In this document: one piece after another, positions 6,136 through 12,342 of the stretch | Layout of the letters: every line of letters begins with the position of its first letter | Position numbering within the stretch: position 1 is the stretch's first letter | Source of the DNA: Deltaproteobacteria bacterium | Lineage (GTDB): Bacteria; Desulfobacterota; Desulfuromonadia; Geobacterales; Pseudopelobacteraceae | Assembly (NCBI GenBank): GCA_030654645.1 | Contig: JAURXC010000370.1 | Coordinates: 1-12,342 of the forward strand | Length of the DNA stretch: 12,342 nucleotides | Reading direction: 5' to 3' | Translations under genes and position numbers: made by a program | The notes under the pieces: model-generated | What the model was told of the DNA's origin: nothing | Database searches by the model: none | Seen by the model: the letters and a program-made list of their open reading frames with translations, nothing else

Positions 6136-7013
6136 GAGGTCAAACCCTCTTCGCGGAAGATCCGTAAAAGTCCCTTGACCGTGTCATCGGCAGAAAGCAG
6201 GTTGAGTTTGCCTTCGCGGGCCTTGATGCCGCCCGAGAGCAGCGAAAGGATGCGCTCGAAGGCCGGCAGTTTCGGATCAGGCGTCACCACCCGGACCGGG
6301 TCGGGGCGCGGAACGCCGAAATCGGCCGCCGCCAGGTAAGCGCCGCTGGCGCCGATCTCCCAGAAGGGCAGCCCCAGGTCCGTCAGATGCCATGCCTCGA
6401 CCGGCGCCGAGATTGCGCGGGTGACCGCATCGACTGACGGATAGCGGGGTGTACGGACCTCCTCGAACAGGACCGTGCAGGGCAGGGGGGCCTCGACGTT
6501 CTGGCGCGCGCCCCGGTCCGACTTGCGTTGGGCTTCAACCCGCTGTCCTTTCGGGACAAACGAGACGGCGGCGCCGATGCAGGGCATGTCCAGCGCGGCG
6601 GCGGCCAGGGCCGGCGCGGGGTCGTCACCGCGATCCACCAGGCGGCTGCCGCTGAAGAGCAGGTCCGGCGACAGGATTTTTACGATGCGCGCCAGGATCC
6701 GGGCGTCGGTGGTTGCGTCGCCACCCTCCAGGCCGTGCTCCCAGAAACGGATGCAGCGGTTGGCCCCCATGGAGCTGGCCAGTCGCAGCGTGTCGTCCAG
6801 CCGTTTCGGGCCGATGGCCAGCACGGTCACCTTTGCGCCCAACGTGTCCTGCAGGTGCAGCGCCTCTTCCAGCGCCGACAGGTCGGCCGGGTTCGGCATG
6901 CGCCGCAAACCGCGTTCGCTGATGCCCGCCCCGCGGGTCGTGACGCTGGCCGGAGGGCGTGGGTCGTTGGTCTCGCGTAAGAGGACCAGTATGTCGAGTT
7001 TGTTGTCAGGCAT
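6132..7013 (-). CDS. etfB: Mycofactocin-associated ETF beta subunit
   Basis: This 293-residue protein is homologous to ETF beta/FixA, which with ETF alpha forms a soluble FAD carrier. Family landmarks are NPADLSALEEALHLQD (41-56), VTVLAIGP (62-69), MGANRCIRF (82-90) and the ETF-beta signature VEAPLPCTVLFEEVRTPRYPS (173-193). The AMP/nucleotide motif normally reading D-G-D-T-A-Q-V-G-P is replaced by SRLVDRGDDPAPALA (123-137), so nucleotide binding may differ. It is longer than the usual 250-260 residues. AAGGAA precedes the ATG by 8 nt. It is separated from fixX by a C/G-rich double palindrome, and from its partner etfA by fixC and fixX. It overlaps mftF by 4 nt. Likely partners are the EtfA-like and FixCX-like proteins of this operon. 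Confidence 0.9.
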   Translation of the reverse strand: MPDNKLDILVLLRETNDPRPPASVTTRGAGISERGLRRMPNPADLSALEEALHLQDTLGAKVTVLAIGPKRLDDTLRLASSMGANRCIRFWEHGLEGGDATTDARILARIVKILSPDLLFSGSRLVDRGDDPAPALAAAALDMPCIGAAVSFVPKGQRVEAQRKSDRGARQNVEAPLPCTVLFEEVRTPRYPSVDAVTRAISAPVEAWHLTDLGLPFWEIGASGAYLAAADFGVPRPDPVRVVTPDPKLPAFERILSLLSGGIKAREGKLNLLSADDTVKGLLRIFREEGLTS

Positions 7014-7030
7014 GGGAATATTCCTTTTAA

Positions 7031-7106
7031 AACCCCACCCCCGCCTCCCCTTGTCAGGGGAGGGGCCTTGGGCCTCCCCCCTGATAAGGGGGGATTGAGG
7101 GGGGTT
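7031..7106. repeat. C/G-rich double palindrome between fixX and etfB
   Basis: Two hairpins sit head to head: CCTCCCC-TTGTCA-GGGGAGG (7044-7063) and CCTCCCCCC-TGATAA-GGGGGG (7073-7092). The outer ends are AACCCC and GGGGTT, so the whole 76-nt unit is also an imperfect palindrome. The left unit matches the element at 2692-2729. In the mRNA it would form strong structures 18 nt upstream of the etfB start. On the plus strand a T-rich tail follows, but no plus-strand gene exists to terminate. Confidence 0.7.
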
Positions 7107-7118
7107 GGTTTTTTGTTT

Positions 7119-7397
7119 TTACGTCATTCTGTACGCCACCCCGAAGCCGCCACGGGGATAACGCCAGCGGGTAAAGGCGTTTTTGTGGCAGACTACATAG
7201 CAGGTGCCACATTCCAGGCAGCCGTCATGCACGAAGGTCATCTTCTGCTCCTCCTGCGACCAGGTGTAGCAGCGGGCCGGACAGGAGTTGACGCAGCCGC
7301 GGTTGTCGCAGCCGGTGCAAATCTCATAGTTGAGGACGATATGGGCTTCGCGGTCGATCGTGAAGCTGGTGTTGTCGAAAATCTCGTCGATATTCAT
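7119..7397 (-). CDS. fixX: FixX-like ferredoxin
   Basis: This 92-residue protein matches FixX along its whole length. Cys 27, 30, 35, 39 and 43 are followed by Cys 60, 63, 66 and 70 (GCLECGTCYVVC), and it ends in the family tail YPRGGFGVAYR (80-90). FixX carries electrons between the FixC flavoprotein and the quinone; in ETF-quinone oxidoreductases this domain is fused. Nine cysteines could hold one or two [4Fe-4S] clusters. GGAG lies 6 nt upstream, and the start overlaps the fixC stop by 4 nt (ATGA). The stop codon lies beside the C/G-rich repeat. Confidence 0.93.
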   Translation of the reverse strand: MNIDEIFDNTSFTIDREAHIVLNYEICTGCDNRGCVNSCPARCYTWSQEEQKMTFVHDGCLECGTCYVVCHKNAFTRWRYPRGGFGVAYRMT

Positions 7398-8692
7398 AGT
7401 GATCTCCAGGCGCTGAAACCGTCCGCCAGCAGGTTGCCAAGGCCGACTTTTTCCCTGGCCGATTTCAGGAACAGCCTGGTAACGTTCTTCTTGGGTATGC
7501 CTTCAATCTTGTAGATGTTTTCCATGAAGTCGCACATCATCTCCGGGTATTCATGGTAGATGCGGTTGTTGTGCAGCATGTGCGGGGCATTGCGGGCCTG
7601 TTTGAGATCCTTGATGACAAAGCTCTCTTCAAGGAGCTTCTTGTAAGCGGTCAGCCCCTGCTTGCTGAAATCTCCGGCCCGGTGGGCAGCTATCACCGCT
7701 TCTCCGGCCACGACTCCCGAGTGGGAGGCCAGGTTGATTCCTTCCAGGTTCAATCCGGTGGCGTTGCAGAACGCGGCAGCGTCGCCGGCCACGATGATGC
7801 CGTCACCGACCAGCTCCGGAATCATGTCATAGCCCCCTTCCGGAATCAGGTGGGCCGAGTATTCCAGCAGCTTGCCGCCGCTGATCATCTTGGCCACCTG
7901 GGGCTGCTCCATGAAGGCGTTCAGCAGGTCGTAGGGGGTCTTGCCGCTGGTGCGCAGGCTGGCCAGGTGGAAGACCAGGCCGAGCGAGAGCGAGTCGTAG
8001 TTGGTATAGAAACAGCCGCCGCCGCGCACGCCCTCGGTGCAGCCGACAAACTCGTTGGCAAAGCCCTGGTCGCGAACCAGTCCAAAACGTTCGTCGATCA
8101 TCTCCCTGGGCATGTCGATCAGCGCCTTGACCCCGACCGCCATCTGGGCCGGATCGAAGGTCGGCTTGCGCAGACCAGCTTTCTGGGCGGTGAATGAAAG
8201 AACACCATCGGCGGCGACCAGCACCGGGGCGCTGATCTGTCCGCTGCGTCCCAGGATTGTGACGCCGGTGATCTTGCCGTTCTTGAGTACAATCTCGTCG
8301 ACCGTGGAGCTGGTGATCAAGGTTGCACCGGCAGCTACGGCTTCTTCGGCCAGCCAGCGGTCGAAGCGGGGGCGGAAGACCGTGTACCCGTTGTAAGGCG
8401 GCTTGTCGAAACTCCCGGCCTCAATGGTGGTGCTGAAGCTGGAATCTCCGGTCATGAAGGTGACACCCTTCTTGACGATGTGACGCTCCAGCGGGGCCCG
8501 CTCCCAGAAATCGGGGAAGATCTTTTCCAGAGATGGCATCCGGTGCAAAAGGCCGCCGAACATGTTTTTTTCACCCGGGAAACTGCCCCGTTCCACCAGG
8601 GCCACATCCAGTCCGGCGCGGGCCATGGTCAGGGCGGCCGAAGAACCGGCCGGCCCGGCCCCGATCACGATTGCCTGATAAGTCTTGCTCAT
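7394..8692 (-). CDS. fixC: FixC/ETF-quinone oxidoreductase-like flavoprotein
   Basis: This 432-residue FAD enzyme is of the FixC/ETF-QO family. The N-terminal dinucleotide-binding fold is VIGAGPAGSSAALTMARAG (9-27) with an acidic end VERG (33-36). The second FAD motif GIIVAGDAAAFCNATGLN (298-315) and EGINLASHSG (317-326) are characteristic. Such enzymes take electrons from ETF and pass them, with FixX or a fused Fe-S domain, to quinone at the inner face of the membrane. There is no clear transmembrane helix, so membrane contact would be peripheral. GGAGGT lies 5 nt before the ATG. It overlaps etfA upstream and fixX downstream by 4 nt each, implying near-equal production of these subunits. Confidence 0.93.
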   Translation of the reverse strand: MSKTYQAIVIGAGPAGSSAALTMARAGLDVALVERGSFPGEKNMFGGLLHRMPSLEKIFPDFWERAPLERHIVKKGVTFMTGDSSFSTTIEAGSFDKPPYNGYTVFRPRFDRWLAEEAVAAGATLITSSTVDEIVLKNGKITGVTILGRSGQISAPVLVAADGVLSFTAQKAGLRKPTFDPAQMAVGVKALIDMPREMIDERFGLVRDQGFANEFVGCTEGVRGGGCFYTNYDSLSLGLVFHLASLRTSGKTPYDLLNAFMEQPQVAKMISGGKLLEYSAHLIPEGGYDMIPELVGDGIIVAGDAAAFCNATGLNLEGINLASHSGVVAGEAVIAAHRAGDFSKQGLTAYKKLLEESFVIKDLKQARNAPHMLHNNRIYHEYPEMMCDFMENIYKIEGIPKKNVTRLFLKSAREKVGLGNLLADGFSAWRSL

Positions 8693-9693
8693 GGCGTACC
8701 TCCGCTGACTGATTTGACCTGTGTCAGAAGGCGCGGCAGCACCTCCCTGAGGTCGGCCACGAACCCTTCGTCGGTGTTGGGGAAAATGGGGGCCTTTGAG
8801 TCGCTGTTGACCGCCACGATCCGGCGGGAATCCTTGATGCCGCCCACGTGGTGCATCGAACCGGAGATGCCCAGCGCCACATACAATCTGGGGGTCACGG
8901 TGCGGCCGGTCTGGCCGACCATGCGCTCGAAGCCGGTCCAGCCCAGGTCATAGACCGGGCGGGTGACCCCGTAGGACACGTTCAGCAGGCGGCAGAGCTC
9001 CTTGAATTGCTCGAAGGTGGCCGGGTCGCACCCCTTGCCGACGCTAAAGATCACTTCCGCTTCGGTCAGGTCCACGGTCTGCGGGTCGGGCGGTATCCGG
9101 CCGGTCACCGTTGCCGCCGCTCCCGAGATCGGAGCCGCTGAGCGCCAGACAGCCACCGACGGTGTGGTGGCGCGTACAGTCGGCAGCAGCACCTGGCTCA
9201 GGAAGCGCGGCGGCACCGTGGCCACCAGCGGCCGGGAGCCGTCCCAGATCCTGGTTTCGGCGATACGCAGGCCAAGCGCCCGGCGCGAGAGGCGTATGCC
9301 GTCCGGGCTCTGCCGGGCGGTGACCAGTTCGGTCATAAGCGCGGCGTCCAACTCCTGCGCTATGGCGGGCGCCAATGCCGCTCCCAGGTCGTTGTGGGGC
9401 AGGATCACGACCTGGGCCAGCTCATCCCGCGCGACCCGGGCCAGAGCCTTGCCCAGCAGCGCCGGTGTGTCCAGCAGCGCTTCGCAACCAGGCAGCGCTG
9501 TTATGGTCGGAGTGCCGTAGCTGCCGAACGCGTCCAGCTGGCTGCAGTCGGGCTGCGGCACGGTTACCGCTCCCCAGGGGGCATCCAGGATGCCGGCCAG
9601 TCGCGCTCCGTAGGAGAGCAGGCCCCGGCCGGTCTCATCGAGTTCGCCGCCCGGAAGATCGACAAAAACGAGAATTTTGCCGTTGATGCCCAT
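8689..9693 (-). CDS. etfA: Mycofactocin-associated ETF alpha subunit
   Basis: This 334-residue protein is homologous to ETF alpha/FixB. The C-terminal FAD-binding domain is intact: GQTGRTVTPRLYVALGISG (260-278), MHHVGGIKDS (280-289), IVAVNSDSKAPIF (292-304) and DEGFVADLREVLP (308-320). The N-terminal half (1-180) is divergent, as expected in ETF alpha. GGAG lies about 9 nt before the ATG. The start overlaps the stop of the OYE gene by 1 nt (TGATG), and the end overlaps fixC by 4 nt. It would form a heterodimer with the EtfB-like product and carry electrons to FixCX. Its electron donor is not visible; the upstream OYE-type enzyme or a mycofactocin-dependent dehydrogenase are candidates. Confidence 0.93.
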   Translation of the reverse strand: MGINGKILVFVDLPGGELDETGRGLLSYGARLAGILDAPWGAVTVPQPDCSQLDAFGSYGTPTITALPGCEALLDTPALLGKALARVARDELAQVVILPHNDLGAALAPAIAQELDAALMTELVTARQSPDGIRLSRRALGLRIAETRIWDGSRPLVATVPPRFLSQVLLPTVRATTPSVAVWRSAAPISGAAATVTGRIPPDPQTVDLTEAEVIFSVGKGCDPATFEQFKELCRLLNVSYGVTRPVYDLGWTGFERMVGQTGRTVTPRLYVALGISGSMHHVGGIKDSRRIVAVNSDSKAPIFPNTDEGFVADLREVLPRLLTQVKSVSGGTP

Positions 9694-11654
9694 CAGAGCT
9701 CCCTCCCGATCTTATGCCCTTCCCAGATGGCCATATCGACCTTGCGGGGAGAAACGCAGTCGCCGATCCGATAAAGTTCCGGAACCTTGCCCTTCAGGCT
9801 CATGTACAGGTCATCGTCAACCTGCTGTCCCATGGCCAGCACTAGCGAGTCATATGGACCCCACTCGTTCCAGACATTGGAGTAGACGTTGAAGCCTTTG
9901 ACCGTCTTGGCTCCCGCCTCGCCGCCGACTTCCATCACCGCGATATCCGGGGTAAAGGTGACCCCCTTCTGCAGCAGCCGCTGTCTTGAGGAGTAAAGAT
10001 CCTGGGTCGGTCCCAGTTCGGCGCAGATGAACAGGCTGGAGGTGATCATGTCCACCTTCTTGCCCTGGTTTGCCAGGAATTCCGCGGTTGCGGTGGCCCG
10101 CTGGTGGCCGTCATAATCGATCAGGCAGACATTCTGGCCCAGCTCGGCCTCACCGTTGAGCACCTGCACCACGTTGAAGATCGCGGGGCCGTCGGCGCCG
10201 CCGACCGGGTGCTTCTTGGGGACACTGCCGGTGGCCACGATCACCACGTCGGCCTGGTCGGCAACAATTTGTTCCGTGGTTGCTGTCACGCCCAGCTTTA
10301 CAGTCACGCCGGATTTGTCGATCTGGCTCTTTTCATTGCGGATAATGACACCGAACTCGTCGCGCCCGGTCCCTTTCATGGCGGTGATGACCTGTCCGCC
10401 GAGGTTCTCGCCCCGGTCGATAAGGGTGACCTGGTGACCCCGTCGATTGGCCATCTTGGCAGCCCACATGCCGGCAGGACCACCACCGACGATGGTAACG
10501 CGCTTCTTCACACCGGCATTTTCCAGGGTACCTTCACCCCATTCCTTTTCCCGGCCCACTGCCGGGTTCTGGACACAGCCCAGGGTCTTGTTCATCCCGA
10601 TGCGGCCGATGCACCCCTGATTGCAGGCGATGCAGTAGCGAATATCGTCCATACGCCCTTCCTGGGCCTTTTTCGGGAGGAAGGGATCGCAGATCAGGGC
10701 GCGGCACATACCGATCATGTCGGCCTGTCCGCTGGCCAGAACCTTCTCGGCCATGACCGGATCGTTGATGCGGCCGGTGCAGAAGACCGGCAGCTTGATT
10801 CGTTCGCGAATCCCTGCAGCCAGCGGGATCGTGTAACCCAGCGGGGTATGCATGGAACCTTCCACCAGGTAAAGGTTGTAGAAGGTGGCAATGGAGAGAT
10901 CCATGAAGTCGATCAGCCCGGAGGCCTCGAAAAGGGCGCAGATCTCCTGTACCTGTCCAAGATCCAGACCGCCCGGTATCATCTCGTCGGCGCACATCCG
11001 GATGCCGAGGGTATAGTCATTGCCGACCGCCTTGCGTACCGCTGATATGAACTTGAGCGGCGCCCGCATGCGGTTTTCCAGGGACCCGCCGTATTCGTCA
11101 TTACGGTAATTGGTGAGCGGTGACAGGAACTGGCGGGCCAGGCTGGAATGGCCGAACTGGATCTCGATGCCGTCGAATCCGCTTTCACGGACATGGATGG
11201 CGCTCTTGGAGAAATAGCGGGCAACCTCCTCGATATCCTCAGGCTCCATTGCCTTCGGCACCTCCCGGAACAGGACATCCGGAACCGGCGACGGCGCCCA
11301 TACCGGCAACCGGGAGATGCTGCCGTCCCCCTGCTGACCGTTATGGTTCAACTGGGCGAAGATCTTGGAGTCATACTGGTGCACGTAGTCAGTGATCTTC
11401 TTGAAACCGGGGATAACCTCGGCATGATAGACGTCGATCAGCTTCTCGTAGGACATGTCGGTCGGGTGAACGGTCAGCTCTTCGGTGATGATCAGACCGG
11501 CGCCTCCCTTGGCGCGCTCGCCCCAGTAGTGCATCTGCCGTTCACTCGGCAGGTTGCCTATTGCCAGGTTGGTCAGGTGAGGCTGAAAAGAGATGCGGTT
11601 TTTTACCTCGACCGTTCCAATTTTGAGCGGTGAGAACAGATTCGGGAACATCAT
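9693..11654 (-). CDS. FadH/old yellow enzyme-type oxidoreductase of the mycofactocin system
   Basis: This 653-residue protein has the three-part layout of 2,4-dienoyl-CoA reductase/trimethylamine dehydrogenase. It has an FMN-binding barrel (about 1-330), a [4Fe-4S] site with Cys 341, 344, 348 and 360, and a C-terminal dinucleotide domain starting RVTIVGGGPAGMWAAK (385-400) with VIVATGSVPKKHP further on. The barrel signature FLSPLTNYRNDEYGGSLENR (176-195) is clear. The usual catalytic stretch H-x-A-H-G-Y-L is instead QFGHSSL (166-172), so the usual active-site tyrosine is a serine. AAGGAG lies 9 nt before the first of two ATGs. It sits 43 nt after mftC. Mycofactocin loci in some anaerobes are known to carry this type of enzyme. 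Its substrate is unknown; mycofactocin reoxidation is one possibility. Confidence 0.9.
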   Translation of the reverse strand: MMFPNLFSPLKIGTVEVKNRISFQPHLTNLAIGNLPSERQMHYWGERAKGGAGLIITEELTVHPTDMSYEKLIDVYHAEVIPGFKKITDYVHQYDSKIFAQLNHNGQQGDGSISRLPVWAPSPVPDVLFREVPKAMEPEDIEEVARYFSKSAIHVRESGFDGIEIQFGHSSLARQFLSPLTNYRNDEYGGSLENRMRAPLKFISAVRKAVGNDYTLGIRMCADEMIPGGLDLGQVQEICALFEASGLIDFMDLSIATFYNLYLVEGSMHTPLGYTIPLAAGIRERIKLPVFCTGRINDPVMAEKVLASGQADMIGMCRALICDPFLPKKAQEGRMDDIRYCIACNQGCIGRIGMNKTLGCVQNPAVGREKEWGEGTLENAGVKKRVTIVGGGPAGMWAAKMANRRGHQVTLIDRGENLGGQVITAMKGTGRDEFGVIIRNEKSQIDKSGVTVKLGVTATTEQIVADQADVVIVATGSVPKKHPVGGADGPAIFNVVQVLNGEAELGQNVCLIDYDGHQRATATAEFLANQGKKVDMITSSLFICAELGPTQDLYSSRQRLLQKGVTFTPDIAVMEVGGEAGAKTVKGFNVYSNVWNEWGPYDSLVLAMGQQVDDDLYMSLKGKVPELYRIGDCVSPRKVDMAIWEGHKIGREL

Positions 11655-11697
11655 GATTGGTAGCTCCTTGAAATATGCATTTTCATATAAGGATTTT

Positions 11698-12342
11698 CTA
11701 CGCTGCCGCGAGCAGCCGGTTATCGGCGATGGAAGTCACGCAGCGCTCCAGGCATTCCGGATCGCCGCCGTTGATATCGTTTTTAAGATGCCAGGCCACG
11801 GCCGGGCAGCCGCCATGGCACTGGTCGAAACGGGTGCACTCCTCGCAGGAGTGGATGCGCAGGTTGCGAAATGATTCATAGATCTCGGAATTGTCCCAGA
11901 TTTCCTGAAAGGAGCTGGTACGGAGATCGCCGGCCTCGAAACGGTCGCTTTGCAGAAAGGCGCAGGGATACATGTGGCCGGTGGGGCTGACGCAGCAGGT
12001 GAGCTTGGCTGCGCCGCACAGATTCAGGCCCAGTCCCTGGCGTTCCTGAGACGTCAGCGAGAAGAAGCTGTCGCCGGTGCGCACATCACCGCTTTTGGCC
12101 AGCCAGTCGGAAAACTCCAACAGCTGTTCCGGGGTTGGACGGAGAGATTCCCAATTGTCCGCGCCGCGCCCTGATGGCCGGAAGCGGCTGACCCTGAGCG
12201 ACACACCCAGAGAACGGGCCAGATCATGCATGGCCGGTATCTCGCTGGCATTATGGGTGGTAAGTACAGTGTTGATGCTGGTGGGGATTTTAGTGGCGGC
12301 AAGCAGTTTAACCGCCTCTATGGCGGCGTCAAAGACCCCTGC
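11698..12342 (-). CDS. mftC: MftC, mycofactocin radical SAM maturase (C-terminal part, runs off right edge)
   Basis: The visible frame is open to the right edge and gives 214 residues, ending at TAG 11700-11698. The N-terminal radical SAM Cys motif is outside the window. The stretch FRPSGRGADNWESL (54-67 of the visible part) is characteristic of MftC and differs from PqqE. The SPASM region follows the standard pattern: Cys 109, then Cys 127 after a G-x4-C type spacing, then C166-x2-C169-x5-C175-x3-C179, and a last ligand at Cys 197 or 201, holding two auxiliary [4Fe-4S] clusters. MftC decarboxylates and cross-links the C-terminal Val-Tyr of the MftA peptide with the help of MftB. mftA and mftB are not in the window and would be expected to the right. 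An internal ATG at 12231 is not the start. Confidence 0.87.
   Translation of the reverse strand, partial: AGVFDAAIEAVKLLAATKIPTSINTVLTTHNASEIPAMHDLARSLGVSLRVSRFRPSGRGADNWESLRPTPEQLLEFSDWLAKSGDVRTGDSFFSLTSQERQGLGLNLCGAAKLTCCVSPTGHMYPCAFLQSDRFEAGDLRTSSFQEIWDNSEIYESFRNLRIHSCEECTRFDQCHGGCPAVAWHLKNDINGGDPECLERCVTSIADNRLLAAA

Noticed and set aside
7073..7118. Terminator-like hairpin with T-rich tail on the plus strand
   Set aside because: No plus-strand gene precedes it, and the T-run overlaps the end of fixX on the other strand. It is better explained as part of the palindromic repeat.
11655..11697. Possible mftA peptide gene near mftC
   Set aside because: The 43-nt gap is too short and shows no sequence for the Val-Tyr-ended MftA tail. 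mftA and mftB are probably beyond the right edge.

Overview
The window is about 12.3 kb of moderately GC-rich bacterial DNA in which every credible gene lies on the minus strand, so the genes are read from the right edge towards the left. Gene content points to an anaerobic or facultatively anaerobic bacterium with a quinone-based respiratory chain, most plausibly a Geobacter-like desulfuromonad. This is an inference from the mycofactocin genes combined with a tungsten-type aldehyde oxidoreductase, ETF/FixCX genes and short GC-rich intergenic palindromes. No rRNA or other phylogenetic marker is present.

Right half (12342 to about 4696): a mycofactocin locus. It begins with the C-terminal part of the radical SAM/SPASM maturase MftC, which runs off the right edge. 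Next come a FadH/old-yellow-enzyme-type oxidoreductase, an ETF alpha subunit, a FixC/ETF-quinone-oxidoreductase-like flavoprotein, a FixX-like ferredoxin, an ETF beta subunit, and the membrane-anchored glycosyltransferase MftF. Four of the junctions are stop/start overlaps: a 1-nt TGATG overlap at OYE/etfA and 4-nt ATGA overlaps at etfA/fixC, fixC/fixX and etfB/mftF. Transcription and translation are therefore probably coupled. The genes between mftC and mftF look like a dedicated path that moves electrons from reduced mycofactocin (or its partner dehydrogenases) through flavoproteins to the membrane quinone pool.

Middle and left (4499 to 611): an aldehyde:ferredoxin oxidoreductase (AOR) family enzyme, a small zinc-ribbon protein, a 205-residue protein with a ThiS/MoaD-like (beta-grasp) N-terminal half, a stand-alone MoaD/ThiS-like sulfur carrier ending in GGG, and a ThiF/MoeB/HesA-like adenylating enzyme. 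The last two probably serve maturation of the tungsto- or molybdopterin cofactor used by the AOR. Read together, the locus could oxidise an alcohol to its aldehyde with mycofactocin as acceptor, then the aldehyde to the acid with the AOR, with electrons going to quinone or ferredoxin. At the left edge (491 to 1) the first third of cydD begins; it encodes a subunit of the CydDC thiol exporter and is probably a separate unit.

Non-coding structure: a C/G-rich double palindrome separates fixX from etfB (7031-7106). A related single hairpin lies downstream of the AOR gene (2692-2729). A 58-bp TGTAGGGG-ended palindrome supplies the mftF stop codon (4643-4700). A perfect AT-rich 15-bp inverted repeat lies before the MoaD-like gene (1714-1752). 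No gap between genes exceeds 300 bases. I see no tRNA, rRNA, CRISPR array, insertion sequence or transposase.
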